A stretch of DNA of 64,000 nt from Aquanectria penicillioides (taxonomy: Eukaryota; Ascomycota; Sordariomycetes; Hypocreales; Nectriaceae), in contig PYIU01000007.1 of assembly GCA_003415625.1 (NCBI GenBank), positions 1,736,001 through 1,800,000 of the forward strand. Direction: 5' to 3'. Each line of letters opens with the position of its first letter. The first letter of the stretch is position 1. Shown one piece after another: positions 34,951-45,376 of this stretch. The notes under the pieces were generated by a model. That model searched no databases and had not been told where the DNA came from. It saw only the letters and a program-made list of their open reading frames with translations. Made by a program: the position numbers and the translations under genes.

Positions 34951-36729
34951 TTATTCCTCCTCCTTGGCGTCGACCCTGTTGAGAATAGCAACGCCCTCCA
35001 CGTGTCCCGTCTGGGGGAAGAAGTCGAAGCCGACCAGACTTTCGATCTCGTATCTCTCGCCCTCTCCCTCGCCGCGCACCAGGACGCCGACGTCGCGGGC
35101 CTGAGTGTGGACGTTGCAGCTGACATAGAGGACGCGGCGGGGGCCGAAGTGGCGCAGCTGGGAGAGGAAGCTGGCATCGCAACCCTTGCGCGGTGGGTCG
35201 AGGACGACGACGGTTTGGTCGCGGTCGTAGGTGACGCTCTTGAAGAGCTCGCCGGCGTCGGCGGCGATAAATTTGCAGCGGTCCTCGCCCATGCCGTTGA
35301 GGGCAGCGTTGCGGCCAGCCGACGCGATGGAGTCAGCGGCGATATCGATGCCAATAGAGTGCTGGAAGAGCGATGACAGGGTGATGGTGAAGAGACCTGA
35401 GCCTGAGTAGGCGTCGATGAGGTACTTGATACTGCCCGAGGCTGGCAGGATGCGCTCGCGGATGTAGCTCGTGAAGGTAGGGAGGATGGAGTTGTTGTTC
35501 TGGAAGAAAGATCCAGCAGGGTTGGTGAAGACGTAGTCGCCGATGTACTCAGTCGAAGTTGCCTTGGAGTCGGTCATGCACGACTTGATGTCGACCGAGG
35601 CCTCGTTGTCAACGCGCACCGTGTAGGGGGGCAACTCCTGGGGGATCTCGTCGCTGTCCTTTGGGAGGCGCTTGGTGTTCTCGCGGAGGAGGATAGTGGC
35701 ACCGCGCTTGTAATCGGCAAACTCACGCTGCATGCGCTCGCGCTCGCGAGCCATGCCGAGGCGCACGGCGCTGGTGCCGATCGGGCAGTCCTCGATGTCG
35801 AGGACCTTGCGGCGACCCTTTTGCATGAAGCCAATGTCCGGGCAGGATTCGAAGGGGATGTTTGGGTTCTTCCCGCGCTTGCTGGGACGGTAGCCTGGGG
35901 GCCCGTCAAAGTGAGGCGTCAGCTTGGTGCGGTAGTTGTACTGCAAGGGGCTCCCGATGGTGTCGTTGACAGCTGGGACGATGCCGGGGTTGAGGTTGGA
36001 GAAGTTCTTGAAGGCCTTTTCAACGATGCGCTTCTTCAGGCGCAGCTGCTCCGGGTACTCGAGCATCTGGAACTGGCAGCCGCCGCACGAGGAAAAGTAC
36101 TTGCACTGGACGCGGGCGTCGTCGCGGAGGGGCGACGGCTTGGCGATGGAGATGAAGTCGGCGAGCGTCTGCTTGTCGCGGCGCAGGTGGCGGTACACCT
36201 TGACCCTTGCCGTGTCGCCGGGGATGGCGAAGGGCACGACGTAGACCTGATCTGAGCCGGCGCGCATGGCGAGGCCATCACCAGTGGACGACAGCTCGAG
36301 CACCTCGACCTCAGTCTCGGTGCCCTCCTGGGGCAAGACCTCTTCTTGGCCTTCAGCAGGGGCGAAGTCGGATCTGCGAGCCTCGAGCAGGGCTTCAATG
36401 TCGTACTTGAGGACTTCCTCAGACGAACCCTCGGTGATGTTCTTCTCCCGCTTCGTCTTCTTTTGCTTCCACCCACGGTTGCCGTTGCCGGGCTGGTTAC
36501 CCTGGTTTTGCCTCTTGGGGGGCCTGTTTGCCTGTTTCGAGGCGTCCCCGCTACCATTGCCGGTTCCATTGCTGATGCCGTTGGCGATGCCATTGGAGGC
36601 GTGGCCGTTGAGCACCTGGGGGGGTGCTTGAGTGTTGGCGGAAGCCATGGCCACAGAGGCAAAGGTGCGAAAGGGTAGGTGGTGGCGGGCTCTGAACGGG
36701 AGGGAGTGAAATATCCTCAGACGCCTCAT
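34951..36729 (-). CDS. TRM2: tRNA (uracil-54-C5)-methyltransferase
   Basis: A 592-residue AdoMet-dependent enzyme of the RumA/TrmA/Trm2 family, which makes 5-methyluridine at position 54 of the tRNA T-loop. In order: a basic low-complexity N-terminus, a TRAM-like segment (VEVLELSSTGDGLAM), a Cys cluster CKYFSSCGGCQF as in iron-sulphur RumA enzymes, the AdoMet site (LIDAYSGSGLFTITL), DPPRKGC, the catalytic-Cys motif YVSCN, and FPQTGHVEGV with the general-base Glu. YVSCN is followed by V instead of the usual P. The ATG at 36729 gives an Arg-rich, acid-free leader that looks like a mitochondrial presequence. A second ATG at 36648 (MASANTQ) would give a form without it. The open frame continues further upstream but without an ATG. 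Divergent from GGT. Confidence 0.95.
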   Translation of the reverse strand: MRRLRIFHSLPFRARHHLPFRTFASVAMASANTQAPPQVLNGHASNGIANGISNGTGNGSGDASKQANRPPKRQNQGNQPGNGNRGWKQKKTKREKNITEGSSEEVLKYDIEALLEARRSDFAPAEGQEEVLPQEGTETEVEVLELSSTGDGLAMRAGSDQVYVVPFAIPGDTARVKVYRHLRRDKQTLADFISIAKPSPLRDDARVQCKYFSSCGGCQFQMLEYPEQLRLKKRIVEKAFKNFSNLNPGIVPAVNDTIGSPLQYNYRTKLTPHFDGPPGYRPSKRGKNPNIPFESCPDIGFMQKGRRKVLDIEDCPIGTSAVRLGMARERERMQREFADYKRGATILLRENTKRLPKDSDEIPQELPPYTVRVDNEASVDIKSCMTDSKATSTEYIGDYVFTNPAGSFFQNNNSILPTFTSYIRERILPASGSIKYLIDAYSGSGLFTITLSSLFQHSIGIDIAADSIASAGRNAALNGMGEDRCKFIAADAGELFKSVTYDRDQTVVVLDPPRKGCDASFLSQLRHFGPRRVLYVSCNVHTQARDVGVLVRGEGEGERYEIESLVGFDFFPQTGHVEGVAILNRVDAKEEE

Positions 36730-37355
36730 GGACAAGAGGAAGATAAGCCTTCTCTCAGCCAGAGTCACTTTTTTTTTTCTACTCCCAAAAAATTGTATTG
36801 AGTCTGTGACAACCCCGGGAGCTGCTTGCAAAGACAAACTCTTGTCTACCTTGATGATGATGGATTTGAAGACTCAAGGTGAAAAACTTCCTGGCCAATG
36901 ATTGGCGGCCTAGGTCTCATCGCCGGCCCGCTGATTGGCTGTCCCCGACTTACCTTGAGCGGCAGGTGATGGGCCTCACGAGGACAGGACGACTTGCATT
37001 TACCGGGGCGGCACTGACACGCCGGCGCCGCCCACCCACTGCCGCCCATCGGAGGAGTCGCGCGCCGAACAGTCCCCAGTTGTGATCACGTCAACGCTTG
37101 CTTCTGCATGGTTTCCCTCTTTGGTTTAATCTTCTGAGGGCCTTGTAATCCGATTGATCTACACCGTTTATTTTCTCCTCATTTCCCTTTTCCTTTGGAT
37201 TTTTTTTTTTTTTGGGTTCACATAGGGGGAAGGGTGCTGCTCTGTTCCTAGCCTGCCTATCGCTCCTCTTATCTAGCATCCCGGGCAGCTGGCTGATAGG
37301 ATACCACGGCCGGTCTAGTCACTCACCCACCACCACATTACAAATCCATACAATC
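36730..37355. promoter_or_regulatory. Divergent promoter region TRM2 / GGT
   Basis: 626 bp between the two start codons. A T15 run lies near 37200-37214 and a GC-rich stretch at 36990-37080. No specific site is recognised. Confidence 0.5.
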
Positions 37356-39717
37356 ATGAGTGAGTCCTGTGATGCTCGCAATGCCCTCTATCGATGGTGT
37401 TCTAATATGGAATAGAGTCGCTCTTTTTAGCACCTGCGGCTTTGCAGCTGTTGCTCACAACATCCCTCACTGGCGCTCAGAACACGGAAGACCGCCTGCC
37501 GCTGCTCAAGCCCTGGAACAAGGTACACCAATATGAGCCGGACGGTAAGAGCCAATATGGCATGAGCCCAGAGAAAAACACCAGAGGTGCCGTTGCGAGT
37601 GAAGCAAAGGAATGTAGTTATGCCGGAAGTCATGTTCTGTCCGAAGGCGTGAGTTTACTAATCCTAAGCATCCATCCATTGCTTCGCTAACCGAGTACAT
37701 AGGGCAATGCTGTAGACGCTCTCATCGCCACTACCTTTTGCGTTGGCGTTGGCGCGCCCTACCATTCTGGCATTGGAGGCGGCGGTTTTATGCTGGTCCG
37801 TGATAAAGACGGCTCATATGAAGCCATTGATTTCCGAGAAACTGCCCCGGCTGCTGCCTTTGAGAATATGTATGAGGGCAACATCGAGGGGAGCATCCGC
37901 GGCGGCCTATCCGTCGCCGTCCCTGGCGAGGTCCGCGGGCTTTGGTATGCCCACCAGAAATATGGCGTATGAAACCCTTCAACAGCTACTCTCACTGGCG
38001 TTGTGATACAACGCAGCTGACGTGGTGTGGACAGAAACTACCCTGGAAGCGCTTACTGCAGCCCGCCCATTACTATGCGCGCGGCGGATTTAGACGTCAG
38101 TCGATGAATAGGTGCAACTTTCTACGGAGTCATCAGGCTAACAAATTCAAGTTAACTCTGATTATAAGAGCTACATAGACAAAACGATCAAGTCATCAGG
38201 CAGGAACTTTTTTGTTGAAGACCCATCCTGGGCCGAGGATTACGTCAAGGACGGTTCGTTTTTGCAACTAAGCCTCTTGATGGCCCCGGATACTGACTGC
38301 TGAACTAGGACACCTAATTCAAGATGGATCAGTGGCAAGACATCGATATGCAAAGTAAGTAAGCTGCTTCCCTTGCTACAAGAAGCTGGTTGACGTATTT
38401 GTTCACAGGACACTCGAGGCTATCGCAGAGCACGGCGCTGATGCGTTCTATGAAGGCCCCATCGGTGAGATTCTAAGAGGAAGAAACCCAAATCGAGCCC
38501 TCACTTAAATGCTGTAGCTGAGGCCCTAATCGCCACCATCCAAGCCCACAACGGCACCATGACCCTCGATGACCTCAAGAACTACAAGGTCAAGACACGC
38601 AAGATCCTCAAGACGACACACAGGGGCTACAAGCTCCACACCATGGGCGCCCCAGCCAGCGGCGCCATCTCCTTCAGCATCCTCAACACCATGGAGGGCT
38701 ACCCGGCGCCCTACAACACGTCTGGCAGCTACAAGGAGCGCCCTTCCGACGACTGGACCCATGACCAACACGACCCAGACGAGAAGCACGACTACGACCA
38801 GGACGCCGAGCGCGACCAGCTGTGGCACAACTACGTCGAGGCCATGCGCTTCGCCTACGCCGCCCGTGGCAAGATCGGCGACCCGGACTTCGTCGATGGC
38901 CTCGAACTCCTCCAGGACCGTTTCGTCGACAAGGCCTACTCGCGCAAGATCCGCAAGCAGATCGACCCCAAGCACACGCGCGGCGTTAAGTCGTACAACC
39001 CGGACGGCATCTACTCGCCCGACAGCCACGGCACCTCCCACATCGTCACCGCCGACAACGAGGGCATGGCCGTCTCCTTGACAACCACCGTCAACCTCTT
39101 GTTTGGGAGCGAGCTCATGTGCAACGTCACCGGCGTCGTCCTGTAAGCCACAGCCCCTCACTCCCCATTTGCGTGATCCTGGACACACCATATTCAACCC
39201 CCCTATTCTTTCAATATGAAATCTTTACTGACGCCTCTTCCCCTTTTGTAGTAACAACGAAATGAACGACTTCTCCATCCCCGGCGTCCGCAACGAATTC
39301 GGCTTCGAGCCCTCAGCCGCCAACTTCATCCGCCCAGGCAAGCGTCCGCTGTCGTCCATCACCCCCATCATCGTCGAGCGGTCCGACGGCAGCTTCTTCG
39401 CCACCGTGGGCGCCGCGGGCGGCTCGCGCATCATCTCGTCCACCACCGGCGTGCTGTGGCGCATCCTGTCCGAGCCCGTCGGCATCAAGGAGGCCGTCGC
39501 CGAGCCGCGCCTGCACGACCAGCTCATGCCCAACACACTGCTGGCTGAGAACAACTTCCCCGTCACGTCGGTGCGCGAGCTCGAGAAGCGCGGCCACAAC
39601 GTCACCTGGGTCCGCCAGGGCCTGAGCATTGTCGAAGGCATCCAGCTCGACGCCAAGGGCAGATTCGAGGCCGGCTCTGATCCCCGACAGAGCAACCACG
39701 GCGGTTTGACTGTGTAG
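37356..39717 (+). CDS. GGT: Gamma-glutamyltranspeptidase
   Basis: A 618-residue secreted or vacuolar enzyme precursor that hydrolyses or transfers the gamma-glutamyl group of glutathione. Nine exons: 37356-37359, 37416-37648, 37703-37966, 38035-38095, 38152-38253, 38309-38354, 38409-38464, 38518-39142 and 39252-39717. All joins keep frame. Exon 1 codes only ATGA; joined to exon 2 it gives MKSLFLAPAALQLLLTTSLTGAQ, read here in two parts as a short basic start and a hydrophobic signal-peptide core. Family blocks follow: RGAVASEAKEC, GGNAVDALIATTFCVGV, GIGGGGFMLV and ETAPA. The self-processing nucleophile is Thr428 (codon 39033-39035) in HGTSH, with VNLLFGSE and RPLSSITP after it. Introns lie mainly in the heavy-chain part. 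The gene converges with ALG11 across a 274-bp gap. Confidence 0.93.
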
Positions 39718-39991
39718 AAGGGAGGAGAAAGACAGACAGAATATACCGTGGAATCATCATCTATAGACGTAGCATTTAGATTGAAACCGTCAAGCACTAC
39801 CTCTGTTCTCCCATTGATACTATGAAAACCTCTCCTATTCGCTGAAAAAAAAACGACCTAGAAAGCCATTTTTTAAAAAAAAAATTCTACCATACTCCCT
39901 AAGGCCATTCTCTAGTAAAAGTACAAAAAAAGAAAAAAAAAGGGGGGTATTCTCGGTCTATCACTCAACCACAACTGTATACGCCAGCCAT

Positions 39992-41834
39992 CTATGCCGC
40001 GAGAGTGACCAAACGCGCCAACTGAGTCGTCCACTTCTTGGCAAACTCCTCCTCGGTAAACCTCTTTGCCGACTCGCGCGCTCGCATGCGAACGGCAAGA
40101 GGGTTAGAGATCGACAAGGCCTTCTCATAACCCTCTGCAAACTCGGTTGATGTAGTGGCATGGAATCCTAATTAAGAGGGTTAGCAGCTCATCTCCACTG
40201 AAATTTAATGTGCAAGGATATCATACCCGTTGGTTCTCCATCCACTGGGATGACAATGTCGAGCTTGGGACCGCCGCTGTCATGAACAACGGAGATGAGG
40301 CCAGCGGCTTGGTACTCAACAACCCCGATGCCAAAGTGCTCGTTCCACATGCCATTGACACCCACGGAAGCCTTCCTCAGCCACTCTAGAATTTCGGGCC
40401 AGGTCGCATCCAGGTGGAAGTCCACGCGGTCCTTGATGCCGAGCTCGTTGACAAGTAGGCGCAATTCGTATACTCGCTTTGAATCATGATCGTCTCGTAC
40501 ACTGCCGATGAGGACCAGTCGTGCCTTTTTCGAAGCCTCGCTCTTGGTTTTGAGGAACTCGGCGAATGACTCGATGATAAGTTGGTGGTTCTTCTCGGGT
40601 CGGAACTGCGCAATGTATACAATAACGCTTTGACGCTTCTTCTCGCTCTCTTCCGAGACCTCAACCTCCTGCTCCATTTCCCGAACAGCAACTGGAGGGT
40701 ACACGGCGACGATGGGATCCGTTTTGTTCTTTTTGCCGCGGTGAGGACCCCAAAGGCTTGTGACGTGCGCTTGGGTCCAGGTCGAGTTTGTCATGACAAC
40801 ATCAACAGTAGAACCAACCAATGAGTACAGCTTTGCAAAGAGTTTCCAGTACATCTTCTTGGCGGAGCCCTGGGCACCAACACCCTTGCCTGCGTTGACA
40901 CCCAGGGATCCCACAGCGGAATTCGGATCGAGAGACTCGAGCATATCCGTGGAGATGGTGGGGTAGTGTACATAGGCACCAGTTGGGACTCTGGGGAACA
41001 AGAACTTGCAGAAGCCGAGAGCAAAGGCATAGCCCATAGTATCAACAAAGACATCCGGGACTAGGAGCGTGAAAGCATCCCAAGCGAGAATGACGGAGCC
41101 GATGGATTGGCCTAAGAGAGTGAATCGCGGCCATGTCGACGCAAGAACCCACTGTCTCTTGGACAGATAGAGGAAAGTAATGGTTGGAGCGTGGAGTTCA
41201 ATGTTGAACCTCGTCTGCGTTACTGTAAGCATGTACCCTGCATGTTGAGTTTGGTACCCGTTGTTCACTAACCTTGACTCGAGACAGAATGTCCTGCTTT
41301 GAAACTTCATGATCGCCAGTGTAGACGACACACTTGGCGTTAGGCCAACGGTCTTGTGTTGCACGGATCGCTGCCCAAAGGACTCGCTCTCCGCCGCCTC
41401 CAGCGTTGCTTGCCTCACGTTAGCGGGCGTTCCGGGTGCGCCATGGGGGGGGGGATTTGGAGATGAACCTACCAGAAGGGATGGAAGAAGCCAACAATAC
41501 CACCCCAGTTCTTCTGAGCCTCCAACGTGTTCTTCAGCTTATCGTCGACATCAAAGACTAGCTTGGGTGCCGATGTGCCCTTGGGGACCGATCCACGAGC
41601 CTTCTTGTCCTCTTCGTTCATGACGGCGAGCAGCGTGGACCGGCGCCCCTCCGTCCTCCTGAGCAACGACCATCCCACAATGCGACCGAGCAGCCGGAAG
41701 AGCAGTGCGCCGCCGCCGAAGAAAATGATGGGTGCAAGGCACAGGAGGAGTACCATGGTGGAGTGTGAGGACTGAGCTTCACCGCCGGGTGAGGGCGGGT
41801 GGCCCAGAGGTGGTGCAGCGGCGTCGTCGGACAT
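39992..41834 (-). CDS. ALG11: GDP-Man:Man3GlcNAc2-PP-dolichol alpha-1,2-mannosyltransferase
   Basis: A 553-residue endoplasmic-reticulum enzyme that adds the fourth and fifth mannoses to the lipid-linked oligosaccharide on the cytosolic face. Exons in coding order: 41473-41834, 41273-41408, 40227-41214 and 39992-40167. All junctions are in frame. An N-terminal membrane anchor lies near residues 27-50 ([20 protein letters not shown]). Exon 1/2 joining creates [15 protein letters not shown], the family's N-terminal glycosyltransferase motif. The C-terminal domain has QFRPEKNH and the GT-B motif E-x7-E in [15 protein letters not shown] followed by HDSGGP. The open frame extends upstream of 41834 without an ATG. 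Intron 1 contains a C10 run. The gene is divergent from COX18. Confidence 0.95.
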
Positions 41835-42646
41835 TGGAGAAGGCAACGAGTGTGTGAACGAGCGGATCGGGGGGGATGGATGAGTCGGACGGTCAAAGAG
41901 TATCGCCTCGGAGGCGCCAGGCTGGGAGATTAGACGACAGGAAGCACCATCGAAGGGCGGGCCGTGTGGCAGGAGCTGGCAAGCTGTAAATGGGTCTTCT
42001 CTTTTTTTTTTCTCTCTCTTTTTTCTCTTTTCTCTTTTGTGCGTGTCGTTGGCGAGGTCAAGGATAGGGAGAAGTTACGAGACGAGATGCGGATGGGGTG
42101 ACGTCGGGGTTTTTGGCGGCGGTGGGACAGCTTGCAGCTCTCCCACAACGGCAGCTGCTTGAGGTTCCTTCACATGGAAGCCAAGCTGTCCACAAGCGGT
42201 AGTGAATTAATTTACCAGCAGCCCGTTCCTCCGGGAATAAGCGCCGCACCTCTCCGCGGGAGCCAGCGGGCGCATTGGGGAATCAAGTGCCCCGCTCGCC
42301 CTGCACCTGCTGACCCCCCCGCCCCATGGACCTTGGGATACAGCGCTGCAGCACCGCTGGACAGGTGCAGGTTTGCCCGTTTGCAGGCTTTGCAAGGGGG
42401 CCATTGACCACTGTAGCCCCCGGAACGTGCCCTCGAGCGTTGGCGGATATCGGGTGCCTGAGATTCACCGCCAGCCCCACCTCCGCCTCGTCCCGGTGCT
42501 CTCGCAAGGCCTGGCGACCTCACTTGATTATTGAGGGCCCATCAGCTGGTCGCATCACCGGCCTCATCTCATCCAACCCGCCGACTCGGCCATTGTCACC
42601 TGATACTCGTTCCCTCTCGTGCCGCCACGCGGGCAATGGCTGAACA
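41835..42646. promoter_or_regulatory. Divergent promoter region ALG11 / COX18
   Basis: 812 bp between start codons. A T/C tract at about 41997-42040 (TTTTTTTTTT, then CT-rich) reads as a purine tract on the ALG11 side. A GC-rich stretch spans 42230-42480. No gene. Confidence 0.5.
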
Positions 42647-43717
42647 ATGTCACTCCTACGATGCACAGCCCATCCATTTAGGCCCTATGTGAGGCCATCA
42701 TTGACCGCCGGGTCCCGCTGCGCCGTCGCAGCTTCCATTTCATCCTCAACTTCATATTCGCCCGTCGCCAGCTTCCCCGGGTCCGCGCTGCGTGGTCCCG
42801 GCCGACGAGGCATTCACGTCAGCGCCTTTGTCGGCGAGACCATCCAGGCGACTGCAGACACCTTCAGCTGGGTTCACGCCAATGCCGGAATCCCGTGGTA
42901 CCTGGCCATTCCTATGCTGGCCGTCGGCGTCAATGCCACCCTCAGGTTCCCACTCCAGTATTATGTCGCCACGCTCCGGGAGAGGAGAAGGGATCTGAAC
43001 CCTTTGGTCGCGGCATGGACTCGAAGGCATAGCAAAAACATCATCACCCAACAGACCGACTTGCCAGAGCGCATCTTGAGGCTGCGAATAGCCGGCAGCG
43101 TTGAGAAGTCACGGCGCAGAATCTACAAGGCCTGGGGCACGCAGAGGTGGAAAGGCTTTGCGCCGTTGATCACCATCTTCCCTTTTGTCGCCATTTCCGA
43201 GGCTCTTCGACGAAAATGCGGTGCACCTCTCGGATGGATCAGCCAGACAGTCGGCCTCGGCAACCCGCAGTCTGCCACTGCCAACATTGGGTCGGCCAGC
43301 AGCATGTTTGACCCGTCTCTAGTTGAGGGAGGATGTCTTTGGTTTACGGACCTGAGCAGCGCAGATCCTTACTTTGGGCTTCCTCTAATCTGCACGGGAA
43401 TTCTCTGCTGGAACACTTGGGGGAGGATGTCGAAGGAGCACATTGGGGCACTGCTCTCATTGAAACCCAAGGACGGCCAGGTGGTTACTTTGACGAGGCT
43501 ACAGACGGTCTTTGGAAGGATCATGCTTGTCATCCCCGTCTTCCCCCTCCTGTTTGCAGACCTACCCAGCGCCATCTTCCTGTACTGGGCCGCTTCTTTT
43601 GGCCTCTCTAGCATAAACGAGGCCCTTCTGAATCGATTGGTTCCCAGGAAAGATTCTAAGTTCCCCATGGAGGAGAGGCGATCGTCAAGTTTGCCATATC
43701 TAACAGGTAGGAAATAA
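42647..43717 (+). CDS. COX18: Mitochondrial inner-membrane insertase Cox18/Oxa2
   Basis: A 356-residue intronless member of the Oxa1/YidC/Alb3 family. In yeast and Neurospora, Cox18/Oxa2 inserts the C-terminal part of Cox2 across the inner membrane for cytochrome oxidase assembly. The first about 55 residues are Arg- and Ser-rich with almost no acidic residue, a typical mitochondrial presequence. Membrane segments appear at about residues 83-102 (IPWYLAIPMLAVGVNATLRF), near 175-190 (FAPLITIFPFVAISEAL), around 243-260 (YFGLPLICTGILCW) and in the C-terminal hydrophobic hairpin (IMLVIPVFPLLFADLPSAIFLYWAASF). Between the first two is the charged matrix loop with RERRRDLNP. Length and loop pattern favour Cox18/Oxa2 over Oxa1, and the long Lys-rich C-tail of Oxa1 is missing. 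It converges with the syntaxin gene across 237 bp. Confidence 0.92.
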   Translation: MSLLRCTAHPFRPYVRPSLTAGSRCAVAASISSSTSYSPVASFPGSALRGPGRRGIHVSAFVGETIQATADTFSWVHANAGIPWYLAIPMLAVGVNATLRFPLQYYVATLRERRRDLNPLVAAWTRRHSKNIITQQTDLPERILRLRIAGSVEKSRRRIYKAWGTQRWKGFAPLITIFPFVAISEALRRKCGAPLGWISQTVGLGNPQSATANIGSASSMFDPSLVEGGCLWFTDLSSADPYFGLPLICTGILCWNTWGRMSKEHIGALLSLKPKDGQVVTLTRLQTVFGRIMLVIPVFPLLFADLPSAIFLYWAASFGLSSINEALLNRLVPRKDSKFPMEERRSSSLPYLTGRK

Positions 43718-43954
43718 ATCAAAAGGGAGGAAGAAAAAAAGGAAAATGGGATTTCGAAAACGGAGAGAGAGTCGCTATTAGTTAGTATTGGCCTCTTCTT
43801 GTGTGTACCTATGTACAAAATGTGTACTCTTCAAGTTCTGTATGCCTAGAAAACGACAAAAACTCCCATAGACGCCACATGAAAAAAGAAGGAGAAAAAA
43901 TAATAATAAAGGAGCCATTGATGAGTCTGTCCCATCACAAATCAACCCTGCGCC

Positions 43955-44822
43955 TTAATCAAGAACAATTGCAAGAATAACAATGGTCAAGATGACTGCC
44001 AGGATCAGCAGCAGGCAACAGCTTTTGTTCCTAGCAGCCTTTTGATATCGTGCTGCCTGGCGGTTCTCGATATCGGCCTGCCTGGTGTCGTCGCGCACGT
44101 TGTACACATTGTCGGCGATGTTGTCAAGCTGCTCGCCCTGCTCAGTGACAATCTGCGCAACTTGTCGGAAGAGCACGTTGAGGTCACCGACACCCTGCTC
44201 GATGTTGCGGATTTCCTCCTCGCGCTCGATGATGAGAGCCTCCTGGAAGTCGACCTCGTCCTGGTTCGCAACCTGCGGCAGCTGCTCCTGTCGTTGCTGA
44301 AGCTGCTCCAGAGGGGCGCCCTGCTGATCGGCGCTGTGTCCCTCAGAGTCCTGGGCTGCTCGGGCGGCTGTGACGGAGGCGCGCTCCTTCTCGAGGGCTT
44401 GTCGCTGCAGGTTCTGGAACTCTTGGAGGGCGGCCTGGAAATCACTCGAGATCTTGGTCTGCTCGTATTTTTGCTGTTTCTGCAAGGTGTGTTAGAATGC
44501 GCCGATGGGTTTCGGGTTTCGGGATTTGCGCTGCGGGCAAACATACCGTCAAGTCATCCCAAGTCTGAAGGCTCTTGACTCCCTCGCCAATCTCCCTGCA
44601 CATCTCGCGAGTCTTCTCCATGCTGTTGTGGACCCGCTCCCGCAGGCGCGGGGTGTCCTTCTTGGTGCCCAGGACGTTGACATCGTTGGCGAGCTTGCGG
44701 TTGCTGCTCAGAAGACCCTGCAGCTTGCTCTTGAGGTCATACTGCAGCTGCTGGAAGGCTGGGTCGTCCGAGTATCCCCCGCGCGTGCCGGACTCGAGGT
44801 TGGATGCTTGGTCGAAGGACAT
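43955..44822 (-). CDS. PEP12: Qa-SNARE syntaxin, Pep12/Vam3 (endosomal) type
   Basis: A 266-residue tail-anchored t-SNARE in two exons, 44547-44822 and 43955-44479. The 67-bp intron (GTATGT...TGCAG) falls between codons. The N-terminal half is a helical Habc-like regulatory region (FQQLQYDLKSKLQGLL through the intron). The SNARE motif runs from about residue 180 to 240, starting EREEEIRNIEQGVGDLN, with the zero-layer Gln in VTEQGEQLD. The end is a single hydrophobic anchor preceded by KSCC, whose cysteines could be palmitoylated. Sequence style fits endosomal/prevacuolar Pep12 (syntaxin 7/12 group) better than plasma-membrane Sso1, but Vam3 cannot be excluded. Divergent from NDC1. Confidence 0.9.
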
Positions 44823-45376
44823 GACGGGAGAATCGCAGCGAATCCGAGTGTCGTTTCAAAGGAGCGAAAGTTGGAGGTGATCGCGGAGTGATGCGATGTC
44901 GGTGATGTCTTGGATAGCGACTGCTTCGATGGTCGTCTCGTCGTCGAGTCGGTATCTGTTAGCCTTGAGCAGGTTAAGTCACCTGCTGCCTTACCGAGGG
45001 TGGCTGAGGTTATCAAGCGGGCTTCCCTGCAAACATACGTAATTGGGGCTGCTGGTCGCGAGCCAACCACAGTGCAGTGGGACCTGGCTCCCCTGCTGCG
45101 CAAGACGTCGCAGTGAATGCTGCTGCCGCACGCACTGTCTCGTCTCAGGCGCAGCAGGTGTAGCTTCTAGTTGCTATCTCCACGTGACGATAGCAGCAGC
45201 CTCCTAGCCCTGCCTGCTAGTCTAGTGCTCCCTGCTTGGCGCGTCAACCAGCGTTGCTGGCTGGAGATTTTTATTTACATGGGCTTCCTCTAGTAGTGCA
45301 CTCGCACCCGCATCCGACCTGTCCCTGACCCTTTCCCATCCCACGATTCCCCCCCGACGAGCGATGCGCTGTGGAA
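44823..45376. promoter_or_regulatory. Divergent promoter region PEP12 / NDC1
   Basis: 554 bp between start codons, moderately GC-rich, without a repeat or recognised site. Confidence 0.5.
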
